DNA from: Burkholderiaceae bacterium
Lineage (GTDB): Bacteria > Pseudomonadota > Gammaproteobacteria > Burkholderiales > Burkholderiaceae_C
Length of the DNA: 46,272 nt
Assembly: GCA_017856435.1 (NCBI GenBank)
Contig: JAFMFB010000018.1
Coordinates: 1-46,272, forward strand
Reading direction: 5' to 3'
In this document: one piece after another, positions 16,974 through 24,800 of the stretch
Position numbering within the stretch: the first letter of the stretch is position 1
Layout: each line of letters opens with the position of its first letter
Made by a program: the position numbers and the translations under genes
Notes under the pieces: generated by a model
The model's database searches: none
Seen by the model: the letters and a program-made list of their open reading frames with translations, nothing else
What the model was told of the DNA's origin: nothing

Positions 16974-17678
16974 ATGGATCGTCGCGAGTTTGTTGAGTCC
17001 TGCACAAATGGGCTGGCTTGCCTGAGCGCGGCCTTGACCTTACCGGCGATTGCTTCGGATGCCAAGCCGCGCAATTACGAGAGAGTCTTGTTGACCGATG
17101 TTCGAGGTTACCCATTGCGGGCCAGTCAACTTAAGACCCAAACCAACTATATTTTTCATTACCCCTTTGTTGCCACCCCGGTCTTCCTTCTTGATCTGGG
17201 CGCACCCACCTTACCGCAGCAACTGAGCACCAAGCACCAAGGGTCTTATCTATGGCCAGGTGGAGTTGGACCCAAGCGTTCTATCGTGGCCTTTTCCGCT
17301 ATATGCGCGCATCAGCTGGTTTATCCAACCCAGCAGCTCAGTTTCATCAGTTTTCGCAAGAGCAAGTCATCCAAAGGGGTGGCTGACAACCTGATCCATT
17401 GCTGCGCAGAACACAGCCAGTACGACCCGGCCAAAGGTGCCAAGGTTCAAAGCGGTCCGGCTGAACAACCCTTGTGTGCAGTGTTACTTGAGCATGAGGC
17501 AAGCTCAGACACGCTGACAGCGTATGCCACCCTTGGCGGAGAGTTGTTTGATGCGTTTTTTAAAAAATATGAATTCAAACTTGGGTTGGAGGTTGGCCCC
17601 AAATCACGCGACACAGTCGTAGCGAAAAGCGCCGTGCACCCACTCGATAAATTCTGTCGAAATACAGTCCAGTGCTAG
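16974..17678 (+). CDS. Tat-exported Rieske-type [2Fe-2S] protein, role unknown
   Basis: A 234-residue protein with a short twin-arginine-like signal (MDRREF, then a hydrophobic segment to about residue 28), so probably folded before export. Rieske ligands are C111/H113 (CAHQ) and C144/H147 (CAEHSQYD). The spacer between H113 and C144 is 30 residues, about twice the usual 15-17, and neither ligand loop has the disulfide cysteine of respiratory Rieske proteins. It is not part of a bc1 cluster here. A GTG at 16968 is in frame, but GGAG at 16965-16968 is correctly spaced for ATG 16974. The next small gene starts one base after its stop. Confidence 0.8.
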   Translation: MDRREFVESCTNGLACLSAALTLPAIASDAKPRNYERVLLTDVRGYPLRASQLKTQTNYIFHYPFVATPVFLLDLGAPTLPQQLSTKHQGSYLWPGGVGPKRSIVAFSAICAHQLVYPTQQLSFISFRKSKSSKGVADNLIHCCAEHSQYDPAKGAKVQSGPAEQPLCAVLLEHEASSDTLTAYATLGGELFDAFFKKYEFKLGLEVGPKSRDTVVAKSAVHPLDKFCRNTVQC

Positions 17679-17679
17679 C

Positions 17680-17880
17680 ATGGACAGCTTCAAACTAAAG
17701 GTCGGCAGGCCGATCACCCCCGAACAATTTGATGGACTCAGCGATGAGCAACTTGAACGCCTGATTCCCAAGGCCTACCGGGAGTATTTTCCTGGCAAGG
17801 ATTTTTGTTCTGACGGGCATTTCTATCTGCACGACGGTACCGCCTGGAGTTTTTTCCGGGGCGGTTTCCTCGACGAGTAG
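17680..17880 (+). CDS. Small conserved-looking protein of unknown function (66 aa)
   Basis: I do not recognise this protein. It is acidic and aromatic-rich, without a signal peptide or membrane segment. The N-terminal half looks helical (PEQFDGLSDEQLERLIPKAY). The C-terminal half contains DFCSDGHFYLHDGTAW and one cysteine. The ATG is one base after the Rieske stop, implying translational coupling and perhaps a role linked to that protein, although it would remain cytoplasmic. Coding status rests on this tight arrangement and a protein-like composition. Confidence 0.65.
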   Translation: MDSFKLKVGRPITPEQFDGLSDEQLERLIPKAYREYFPGKDFCSDGHFYLHDGTAWSFFRGGFLDE

Positions 17881-17903
17881 GGTGCCAGCCCCTCAATTTC
17901 TTG

Positions 17904-17951
17904 ATCAGCACTGTTAGCACGGGAATTATCTCTGGCTGATGCCTACTTTTT
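17904..17951 (+). terminator. Weak candidate terminator after the Rieske pair
   Basis: ATCAGC (17904-17909) and GCTGAT (17935-17940) can pair across a 25-base loop, followed by GCCTAC and a run of five T. The long loop and the offset T-run make this doubtful. It is the only terminator-like structure in the 207-bp gap before the RpiR-type regulator. Confidence 0.25.
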
Positions 17952-18022
17952 AGGACCCCTTATCAACCCGCCGTGCTTGACTACCTTGGTCTTTCTTTTC
18001 CTTGTATATTGCTGCAAGATGA

Positions 18023-18032
18023 AACAATTGTT
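18023..18032. promoter_or_regulatory. Palindrome AACAATTGTT, candidate operator
   Basis: A perfect 10-bp palindrome 55 bp before the regulator start. AATTGTT is repeated at 18041-18047. Such sites in front of a DNA-binding regulator are often autoregulatory, but nothing here proves binding. Confidence 0.35.
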
Positions 18033-18058
18033 AAAATTCTAATTGTTCGAAAAGAATG

Positions 18059-18076
18059 TTTCTGAATAATCAGAAA
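18059..18076. promoter_or_regulatory. Inverted repeat TTTCTGA-ATAA-TCAGAAA, candidate operator
   Basis: Perfect seven-base arms with a four-base spacer, ending directly against the purine-rich ribosome binding region of the RpiR-type gene (ATG 18088). The position suits an operator or an RNA hairpin that masks the ribosome binding site. It could serve autoregulation. Confidence 0.4.
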
Positions 18077-18087
18077 GAGAGAATCAA

Positions 18088-18993
18088 ATGAGCGATACCA
18101 CAGAAACCTCTGGATCGGAAGATTTGGCGGTTGCAGACAGGGTCCGAAAAAATATCGCAACTTTGAGCCCTGAATTGCAACGCGCAGCCCGATGGGTCAG
18201 CGCCAATCCGGCCGTGTTGAGTGTTCAGTCCATGCGTCGAAGCGCCATGGCCGCTGGAGTTCTTCCAGTAACCATGACACGCTTGGCGCAAGCCCTGGGC
18301 TATCCAGGCTTTGAAGAGATGCGGCAGTCACTGCGCGAGGAATTGGTCAAATCAGCCGGTCAAAGTCACACGCTTCGCGCGCCCCGACAGCTTTCAGACC
18401 AATTTCCCGAAGATAGCGGCTTGCGCATGCTGGAACAAGCGCAACTGCGAAATATTTCCTCCGTTATCCGCCGCAATTCTGAGCAGACCATTGACCAGGC
18501 TGCTGACGCCATATTGAACGCGAAATCTGTCTTGATCATGGGTCTGCGAGCCAGTTACGGCATCGCTTTTCATCTTCATTATTGTTGCCAACTGCTGTTG
18601 CCCAATACCACCCTCGCGAGCAATCAGGCCGGCACGATTGCCGACCAGGTCTGGCGCCTGGGGGAAGACGATTTATTGGTGGTTGCCAGTTTGGCCCCAT
18701 ACACAAGACAAACCATTGATCTGGCCCAGCAGGCATCAAATCAGGGCGCCTCGGTGTTGGCATTGACAGATTCTGAACTGGGGCCCCTGGGTCAATGCGC
18801 CAATCTGACCCTGGTGTCCGAATGCGACTCACCGGCTTTCTTCCATTCAATGACCGGGGCCCTTGCCATGGGCGAGGCACTGGTTTCCAAAATTGCGCAC
18901 AGAGGGGGAGAAAAAACATCTCGCTATTTGCGTAAAAACAGGCAGCGACTGCGCCTGATGCAAGCCTACTGGGACCGTTTCCCATCTGAATAA
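18088..18993 (+). CDS. MurR/RpiR-family transcriptional regulator (HTH + SIS)
   Basis: A 301-residue regulator. An N-terminal RpiR-type helix-turn-helix domain (about 15-95, with SMRRSAMAAGVLPVTMTRLAQALGY containing the recognition helix) is followed by a SIS sugar-phosphate-binding domain (about 125-265). The ribosome binding region AGAGAG is seven bases before the ATG. Two palindromes upstream are candidate operators. RpiR proteins usually control nearby sugar or organic acid genes. Here the only thing downstream is the remnant of a TRAP permease, suggesting its former target has been lost. The remnant is in the same reading frame past the TAA stop. Confidence 0.88.
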   Translation: MSDTTETSGSEDLAVADRVRKNIATLSPELQRAARWVSANPAVLSVQSMRRSAMAAGVLPVTMTRLAQALGYPGFEEMRQSLREELVKSAGQSHTLRAPRQLSDQFPEDSGLRMLEQAQLRNISSVIRRNSEQTIDQAADAILNAKSVLIMGLRASYGIAFHLHYCCQLLLPNTTLASNQAGTIADQVWRLGEDDLLVVASLAPYTRQTIDLAQQASNQGASVLALTDSELGPLGQCANLTLVSECDSPAFFHSMTGALAMGEALVSKIAHRGGEKTSRYLRKNRQRLRLMQAYWDRFPSE

Positions 18994-19014
18994 AAAGACT
19001 TTCCTTTCCTTCTC

Positions 19015-19227
19015 TTGAGTGTGTTGTTGCAGGGGGACCATTGGCTCATTACGCAGGTCAAGTTCGGCAGTGCTGCCGACAAGATTGGCTTAGAACAAGG
19101 TTTTTTCATCGTTTTCGGTGAAAAGCCGGCTAACCGACCCGACAAGGAGTGGGTCTTTATCCCCGTCATGATGCTTCTATTCATAATCATTGGCCTGCAG
19201 CGCCGGCGACTGGCCAAGAACAGTTGA
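19015..19227 (+). pseudogene. C-terminal remnant of a TRAP-transporter fused permease (DUF3394-like)
   Basis: The 70 codons read QGDHWLITQVKFGSAADKIG, then a segment ending RPDKEWVFIPVMMLLFIIIG and QRRRLAK. This resembles the extreme C terminus of large TRAP permease proteins, where a PDZ-like 'V-x-FGSPAxKxGL' stretch precedes a last membrane helix and a QRRR tail. The rest of that roughly 800-residue protein is absent. Only a TTG could serve as start, with no ribosome binding site. I therefore read it as a deletion remnant. It continues the frame of the RpiR gene after its TAA. Family recognition is from memory and should be tested. Confidence 0.6.
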
Positions 19228-19414
19228 TTCTGTAACAAGCAGTTGCTGTAATTTTTCGTGACTGGCTTGTCTTGGCGCTGAGAAGCCTTTTATGCCTCGG
19301 TTGATGTTTTGATCCACCTGATAACCACGCCTTAAATCAAGCATCGAGGCTCAATGGTTCAGATGAATAACCGCGAGCACCTTAATGGGCCAGTTTTGTC
19401 ACAATCCATGAACC
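19228..19414. other. Intergenic stretch before the thioesterase-acetyltransferase gene
   Basis: This is a 187-bp gap with no reading frame of note. It contains one imperfect inverted repeat (19294-19350) and must hold the promoter of the following gene. I found no convincing -35/-10 pair. Confidence 0.5.
19294..19350. repeat. Imperfect inverted repeat
   Basis: GCCTCG plus TTGAT (19294-19305) pairs with ATCAA plus CGAGGC (19336-19350), eleven base pairs interrupted by an asymmetric bulge, around a 30-base loop. No T-run follows. It could be a structured RNA element, part of the decayed region, or chance. Confidence 0.4.
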
Positions 19415-20290
19415 ATGGAAAAAACTCTACCCCCTGACCGTTCTCATTTCCGATTCATGCATCGCCTGCGCGTTCGCTGGGCTGAGGTGGATCTGCAAAA
19501 GATCGTCTTCAATCCGCACTATCTGATGTACCTTGACACAGCCATGGCTGATTACTGGCGTGCCATGGCCTTACCCTATGAGTCGGCAATGCATCAGTTA
19601 GGCGGCGATTTGTATGTCAAGAAGTCAAGTCTTGAATTTTTCGCCTCGGCTCGTTACGACGATCTGCTGGACATCGGCTTGCGCTGCGAGCGCATTGGAA
19701 ACAGTTCCATGGTATTTTCCGGGGGCGTTTTTCTGGGCGAAAAACTATTGGTAACAGGTGAACTCATTTATGTGTTTGCTAATCCAGCCACTCAGACCTC
19801 GCTGCCCGTGCCCGACGCGTTAAGACAGACCCTACTGGGTTACGAAAAAGGCGAACCTGTATGCACGATTCAAACCGGAACCTGGGACGACTTGCAAAAG
19901 GAGGCCTGTCTTCTTCGTAGAGAGGTGTTTGTTGAAGAGCAGGGTATTCCAGTCGAGTTGGAATGGGACGAGCATGACGCACAGGCAATTCATGCAGTCA
20001 CCCTCAATCGACTGGGGATGCCAGTTGCCACTGGCCGACTGACCTCCCATGCGCCAGGGGTCTCGCGAATCGGCCGCATGGCCGTCGCGCGTGTTTTGCG
20101 AGGCACGAAACTTGGGAAAGACTTGTTAAGGGTTTTGGTAGAAAAGTCCAGATCGCGCGGAGACAGAAAGATTATTCTGCACGCCCAAAAAACCGCAGAG
20201 GGTTTTTACTCCCGAGAGGGATTTTTGTCTCAAGGCGAGCCATTCACGGAGGCTGGCATACAGCATATTGAGATGGTATTGGACTTGTGA
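19415..20290 (+). CDS. YbgC-type thioesterase fused to a GNAT acetyltransferase
   Basis: A 291-residue two-domain protein. Residues about 12-145 form a hot-dog (4HBT) thioesterase, with the catalytic-type aspartate D26 in WAEVDLQKIVFNPHYL aligning with the YbgC active-site segment. Residues about 153-291 form a GNAT domain with RREVFVEEQGIP and an acetyl-CoA-loop region RMAVARVLRGTKLG. The RxVFxxEQxI segment resembles the ElaA-like GNAT subgroup. The frame is continuous with no internal stop, so the fusion is not an assembly effect within this sequence. Substrates are unknown. It stands alone on the plus strand and is convergent with ygfZ. Confidence 0.85.
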   Translation: MEKTLPPDRSHFRFMHRLRVRWAEVDLQKIVFNPHYLMYLDTAMADYWRAMALPYESAMHQLGGDLYVKKSSLEFFASARYDDLLDIGLRCERIGNSSMVFSGGVFLGEKLLVTGELIYVFANPATQTSLPVPDALRQTLLGYEKGEPVCTIQTGTWDDLQKEACLLRREVFVEEQGIPVELEWDEHDAQAIHAVTLNRLGMPVATGRLTSHAPGVSRIGRMAVARVLRGTKLGKDLLRVLVEKSRSRGDRKIILHAQKTAEGFYSREGFLSQGEPFTEAGIQHIEMVLDL

Positions 20291-20360
20291 CTAACCGAAT
20301 TTTCTTCTCTGGGTTCAATTGATCTCAGGAAGTCATAAAAAAAGCCACGTTTGCATGGGT

Positions 20361-21266
20361 TTAGATATCCTCAATCAGCGGGTAGGGTAGAGGCAGCAGG
20401 GTCAGGGCTGGTCCGTTGGCCGCGCGCAAATGCAATGGGCCTTGGGCAGCACTGATCTGCAGAGATGCGATAGCGTCATAACCGCCGGCTGGGGCTGAAG
20501 CGCTCTGGGCAATGGTGCCACAGGGTTGATCCGGATCGGAGGGTTGGTAAATTTCATCACCGATATCAGGTTTGACCTCGCTGTGCAGCAGATAGCCTCG
20601 ACGTTTGAGGGTGCCTCGAAACTGGCTTCTGGCCACCACTTCCTGGCCCGGATAACAGCCTTTTTTGAAATTGACGCCGCCGACTGATTCATAGTTCAGC
20701 ATCTGGGGAACAAATGAATCAACCACCGGTGCAGTGATGCTTGCAATGCCACTTCGCACGTCTCCCCAGAGCCAGATGTCAGAGCTGAGGCTTAGGCCTT
20801 CCGGTCGCGTTGTCTTTGTTGGAGCCAGCCAAAGTGCCCGCGCGACGCCCTCTGCGGGGTAAAGGGAAATGATGCTGACAGAGCCACTATCGGTCTTGAC
20901 CCATGGCCGGGCGGAGGGCTGTGGAACAGCCTTGCCAGCCAATCCTAGGCAAATAAATTCATCGCTGGCATCGCTCAGCTTGACTTTGGCCCGCAGCACA
21001 AACATGGAAAGTCGCTTCAGGGTTGGTGCTAAAAGATCGCGACTGCAAAGCAACACGATGTCAGTGTGGCTTCGCTTGAAGGCAATGAAACTGGCCAGCA
21101 TGCGGCCCTTGGCGGAACAGAAGGCTGCAAGACGTGCCTCGGACAGGCCCAGCAAAGAGAAATCCTGGGTCAGCTGACCATGAAGAAACTTTGCAGCGTC
21201 CTCACCTTCAGCGCGAATGATGCCCAAGTGGGGGAGGTCGGCAATACCCTGTAGAGATTGATCCAT
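20361..21266 (-). CDS. ygfZ: tRNA-modifying/Fe-S cluster protein YgfZ (folate-binding)
   Basis: A YgfZ/GcvT-like protein that helps assemble or repair certain Fe-S enzymes such as MiaB, probably with a folate cofactor. The family signature KGCYPGQEVVAR is present with C204. The GcvT-like N-terminal domain shows FLHGQLTQD. I chose ATG 21266 (301 residues); an in-frame TTG at 21290 with AGGG nearby is possible. It is divergent from mltG with 39 bp between starts, the usual Burkholderiales arrangement. Confidence 0.92.
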   Translation of the reverse strand: MDQSLQGIADLPHLGIIRAEGEDAAKFLHGQLTQDFSLLGLSEARLAAFCSAKGRMLASFIAFKRSHTDIVLLCSRDLLAPTLKRLSMFVLRAKVKLSDASDEFICLGLAGKAVPQPSARPWVKTDSGSVSIISLYPAEGVARALWLAPTKTTRPEGLSLSSDIWLWGDVRSGIASITAPVVDSFVPQMLNYESVGGVNFKKGCYPGQEVVARSQFRGTLKRRGYLLHSEVKPDIGDEIYQPSDPDQPCGTIAQSASAPAGGYDAIASLQISAAQGPLHLRAANGPALTLLPLPYPLIEDI

Positions 21267-21305
21267 CCCCGAATTATCAACCTTGCGCAATGACCCTGTG
21301 ATAAT

Positions 21306-22295
21306 GTGGTTGTGCGTCGAATTCTGTTTTTTTGTCTAGTCGTAGTTGTTCTGACATGCGGTGCTACCGCCTGGTGGTTGCACCATCCCTTGACCCTGAA
21401 AAACACCCCTTTGGATTTGGCGATCGAGCCTGGAAGCTCGGCTCGTGCCGTGGCGCAGGCGCTTGCAGAAGCTGGAGTGGCCGTAGAACCATCCTGGATG
21501 CACCTGCTTTTTCGGCTGTCCGGTTCCGAGCGCATGATCAAGGCAGGAAACTACGAACTTGATAACCGAACGACTCCGCTGACCTTGCTGAAAAAACTGG
21601 TTCGCGGCGAGGAGTCACTCCTGGCGGTAACACTGGTCGAAGGGTGGAATATTCGTCAAGTGCGAGCTGCCTTGAGCACCGCCACTCTGCTACGCCCAGA
21701 CACCGCTGAATTGAGCCATGAAGCCCTGATGGAGAAACTTGGGCGGCCCGGTCTTCATCCTGAGGGCAGGTTTTTTCCGGACACCTACACCTACGCAAAA
21801 AACAGCTCGGATCTTGTGGTCTTGCAAAGGGCCATGCGTGCCATGAATAGGCAACTTGAGATAGCCTGGACACAGAGGTCTTCTGAACTTGCCTTGAAGA
21901 GTCCCGAAGATCTGTTGATTCTGGCCAGCATCGTTGAAAAGGAAACAGGCCGTGCAGCAGACCGCCAATTTGTCTCTGCGGTGTTCAACAACCGTTTGCG
22001 CTTGGGCATGATGCTGCAAACTGACCCCACGGTGATCTATGGCATGGGCGCGCAGTTTGATGGCAATTTACGAAAGGCTGATCTGCAAAGAGATACGCCC
22101 TGGAACACTTACACCCGGGCCGGGCTGCCCCCAACACCGATTGCCATGCCCGGAAAGGCATCCCTGCTGGCGGCAGGTCATCCAGCCCCCAGCAAGGCAC
22201 TGTATTTTGTGGCGCGCGGTGATGGAACCAGCGAGTTCAGCGCAACACTCGATGAACATAACCGCGCGGTCAACAAATACCAGCGTGGCAAATAA
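21306..22295 (+). CDS. mltG: Endolytic murein transglycosylase
   Basis: A membrane-anchored lytic transglycosylase that cleaves nascent peptidoglycan and is thought to set glycan strand length. The 329 residues have one N-terminal membrane helix (about 5-24), a LysM-like portion and the YceG domain with catalytic glutamate E211 in ASIVEKETG. Further conserved motifs are FFPDTY, LQTDPTVIYG and NTYTRAGLPPTPI. The start is GTG (another GTG lies two codons later), with no strong ribosome binding site. It is first in the run mltG-tmk-holB-tatD. Confidence 0.94.
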   Translation: MVVRRILFFCLVVVVLTCGATAWWLHHPLTLKNTPLDLAIEPGSSARAVAQALAEAGVAVEPSWMHLLFRLSGSERMIKAGNYELDNRTTPLTLLKKLVRGEESLLAVTLVEGWNIRQVRAALSTATLLRPDTAELSHEALMEKLGRPGLHPEGRFFPDTYTYAKNSSDLVVLQRAMRAMNRQLEIAWTQRSSELALKSPEDLLILASIVEKETGRAADRQFVSAVFNNRLRLGMMLQTDPTVIYGMGAQFDGNLRKADLQRDTPWNTYTRAGLPPTPIAMPGKASLLAAGHPAPSKALYFVARGDGTSEFSATLDEHNRAVNKYQRGK

Positions 22296-22345
22296 CACCA
22301 ATAATGATGCGTTGAGAGCTTCTGAGTTTTGAGCCTAAACACACA

Positions 22346-22978
22346 ATGAAAAACGGTTTATTCATCAGCTTTGAAGGAATTGATGGCGCAGGCAAATCAA
22401 GCCATGTTGACAGCCTGGCTGAGGCTTTTCGGGCACAAGGGCGCACGGTCACGATCACCCGGGAACCCGGGGGCACGCCGTTGGCCGAGAAATTGCGCCA
22501 GATCATTCTGAACGATGCGATGGACGCCATGACTGAAGCGCTGCTGGTCTTTGCCGCCCGTCGGGATCACCTGCAGCAGTGTATAGAGCCAGCGCTGGCT
22601 CGCGATGAGGTGGTGTTGTGTGACCGTTTTACCGATGCCACCTTTGCCTATCAGGGCGGAGGAAGAGGTTTTGACCCAGCAGTGCTGACTCAATTGGAGA
22701 AATGGGTTCAAGCGGGCCCCGACGGGATCCGTCAGCCTGATCTGACCCTCTGGTTTGATCTTGATCCAGCGATCGCCGCCAAGCGACTGACCAGCGCCCG
22801 CTTGCCAGACAAGTTTGAAGCACAGCCGGTTCAATTTTTCCGTCGTGTTGCTAGCGCTTATGAGCAGCGGATGAAGCAATCGGCCGATCGTTTTGCCCGC
22901 ATCAGGGCCGATCAGAACCGGGACGCAGTTTGGAACGATGTGCTTGCAGTGATCAGGGCCAGGGGCATGCTGCAATGA
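22346..22978 (+). CDS. tmk: Thymidylate kinase
   Basis: Phosphorylates dTMP to dTDP. The 210 residues contain the P-loop GIDGAGKSS (11-19), the [11 protein letters not shown] segment, and [16 protein letters not shown] for nucleotide and substrate binding. Length and motifs are standard. Its stop overlaps the holB start by four bases (ATGA), so translation is likely coupled. Confidence 0.96.
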   Translation: MKNGLFISFEGIDGAGKSSHVDSLAEAFRAQGRTVTITREPGGTPLAEKLRQIILNDAMDAMTEALLVFAARRDHLQQCIEPALARDEVVLCDRFTDATFAYQGGGRGFDPAVLTQLEKWVQAGPDGIRQPDLTLWFDLDPAIAAKRLTSARLPDKFEAQPVQFFRRVASAYEQRMKQSADRFARIRADQNRDAVWNDVLAVIRARGMLQ

Positions 22979-23976
22979 ACGATCAGACCACGCCCCCCTG
23001 GATCAAGCGACAAGCGAAATCCTTGCTGCTTCAAAACGGTCATGCCTGGCTCTTGCATGGGGCCTCGGGACTTGGTCAGTACAGTCTCGCCCTGGAACTC
23101 GCCAAATCATGGCTCTGTGAACAGCCAGGCGAGGAGGGCGCCTGCGGGATTTGCCCTGCTTGTCACGCCATCGAAGTTCGTACGCATGCCGACCTGTTCA
23201 TGCTCATGCCTGAAGAGACCATGCTTGATTTGGCCTGGCCTCTGGGAGAAAAAGCGCAGTCCGAACTCGATGACAAAAAGAGAAAACCCAGCAAAGAGAT
23301 CCGCATTGATGCCATGCGTGAAGCGATTGAATTCACCCAACGAACCAGTAGCAGAGGGCGCGCCAAGGTGGTTCTGATCTATCCGGCCGAAAGCATGAAT
23401 ACCGTCACTGCTAACGCCTTGCTCAAGACACTGGAAGAACCCCCTGGGGATATGCGTTTCGTTCTAGCCAGCGAGGCGGTGCATCAACTCTTACCTACGA
23501 TCCGCAGTCGCTGCATGATGCATGGAATGGTTTGGCCGCAACCGTCAGAATCGATGGATTGGCTGCAAGGCCATGGACTTGGCGGTGAGGATGCCAGTGG
23601 GCTGCTCAATGCAGCCGGAAACCGGCCTGAAGATGCGTACCAGTATTTTCAGCAGGGTAGAAGCGCCAACGCGTGGTCAGTGTTGCCTAAGGCATTGATG
23701 CGTGGTGATGGCGAGCCTTTCAAGAACTTGACCGCATTGGAACTGCTCGACCTTCTTCAAAAATTGAGTTATGACCTATTGGCCAAAGCTATTGGGGCCG
23801 CCCCTCGTTTTTTTCAGCCTGATTCACTGCCAGCAGTGAGTAATTTGGCAATTCTCAGTGATTGGTCTCGAGATTTGATGCAGGCCCGTCGCACCATTGA
23901 GCACCCGTTCAATCCCGGCCTGCTGCAGGAAGATTTTCTGAGCCGCGCCAGACACGTCATGATGCGTGCGCGCTGA
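22975..23976 (+). CDS. holB: DNA polymerase III subunit delta'
   Basis: Clamp-loader subunit, 333 residues from ATG 22975 (the frame is open back to 22930 inside tmk). It has a AAA+ core with the zinc-binding cysteines C48, C57, C60 and C63 and the SRC motif (TIRSRC). The P-loop position reads [11 protein letters not shown], with glutamine in place of the catalytic lysine. That suggests no ATP hydrolysis and agrees with delta' being a non-ATPase member. Coupled to tmk by ATGA overlap and followed by tatD. Confidence 0.93.
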   Translation: MNDQTTPPWIKRQAKSLLLQNGHAWLLHGASGLGQYSLALELAKSWLCEQPGEEGACGICPACHAIEVRTHADLFMLMPEETMLDLAWPLGEKAQSELDDKKRKPSKEIRIDAMREAIEFTQRTSSRGRAKVVLIYPAESMNTVTANALLKTLEEPPGDMRFVLASEAVHQLLPTIRSRCMMHGMVWPQPSESMDWLQGHGLGGEDASGLLNAAGNRPEDAYQYFQQGRSANAWSVLPKALMRGDGEPFKNLTALELLDLLQKLSYDLLAKAIGAAPRFFQPDSLPAVSNLAILSDWSRDLMQARRTIEHPFNPGLLQEDFLSRARHVMMRAR

Positions 23977-24002
23977 TATTGCGCCTTCAATTTCAATTCA
24001 CA

Positions 24003-24800
24003 ATGTTCACAGACTCGCATTGCCATCTTAATTTTCCAGAGCTATTGAGCGAATTACCCAAAATTCGCCAAGCAATGACGGCAGCTCAAGTTGACCGTGC
24101 TCTTTGCATTTGCACCACCTTGGAAGATTTTGAAGCGGTCCATCAACTGGCCTTGGATCATGACAATTTTTGGGCAACTGCTGGCGTCCATCCGGATAAC
24201 GAAGGCGTGCGAGAGCCTACGGTGGAAGACTTGCTTGGCCTGGGACGCCTGCCCAAGGTCATTGCCATCGGAGAAACGGGCCTGGACTATTACCGGCTTG
24301 GAGATCGAAGCATCGCCGATATGGCCTGGCAGAGAAATCGCTTTAGAGTCCATATCCGCGCCGCGCGGCAATTAAACAAGCCTCTGGTCATCCACACCCG
24401 AAGTGCATCAGCCGATACCTTATCTATCCTGAAGCAAGAGGGGGAAGACGGATCTACAGGCAGTGCAGGGGGGGTCTTCCACTGCTTTACCGAGACCCAG
24501 GAGGTTGCCAAGGCTGCCTTGGACATGGGCTTCTATATATCTTTTTCAGGTATTGTTACTTTCAAGAACGCCACAGATCTGCAGGACATTGCGCGCTGGG
24601 TGCCATTGGACAGGCTTTTGATCGAAACTGACAGCCCCTATCTGGCGCCGGTTCCATTTCGGGGCAAGGTCAACAATCCTTCCCTGGTTCCTTGGGTCGC
24701 CAAGCAGTTGGCCCAACTCAGAAACTGCTCGCTGGAAGCTATCGCTGAGGCCAGTAGCCATAATTTTGATGCCCTTTTCCGACCTCAATTCACATGTTAA
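24003..24800 (+). CDS. tatD: TatD-family metal-dependent deoxyribonuclease
   Basis: A 265-residue TIM-barrel metallohydrolase of the TatD/YcfH type. The metal ligands of the first strand are H6 and H8 (DSHCHLN). Further conserved segments are GVHPDN, IGETGLDYYR, VIHTRSA, HCFTET and ETDSPYLAP. The frame is open back to a TTG at 23979, but ATG 24003 gives the normal N terminus. Its stop overlaps the start of the ankyrin gene. Confidence 0.94.
   Translation: MFTDSHCHLNFPELLSELPKIRQAMTAAQVDRALCICTTLEDFEAVHQLALDHDNFWATAGVHPDNEGVREPTVEDLLGLGRLPKVIAIGETGLDYYRLGDRSIADMAWQRNRFRVHIRAARQLNKPLVIHTRSASADTLSILKQEGEDGSTGSAGGVFHCFTETQEVAKAALDMGFYISFSGIVTFKNATDLQDIARWVPLDRLLIETDSPYLAPVPFRGKVNNPSLVPWVAKQLAQLRNCSLEAIAEASSHNFDALFRPQFTC

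Noticed and set aside
17977-18010. TTGACT ... TATATT as promoter of the RpiR-type gene
   Set aside because: The spacer is 22 bases, too long for a normal sigma-70 promoter.
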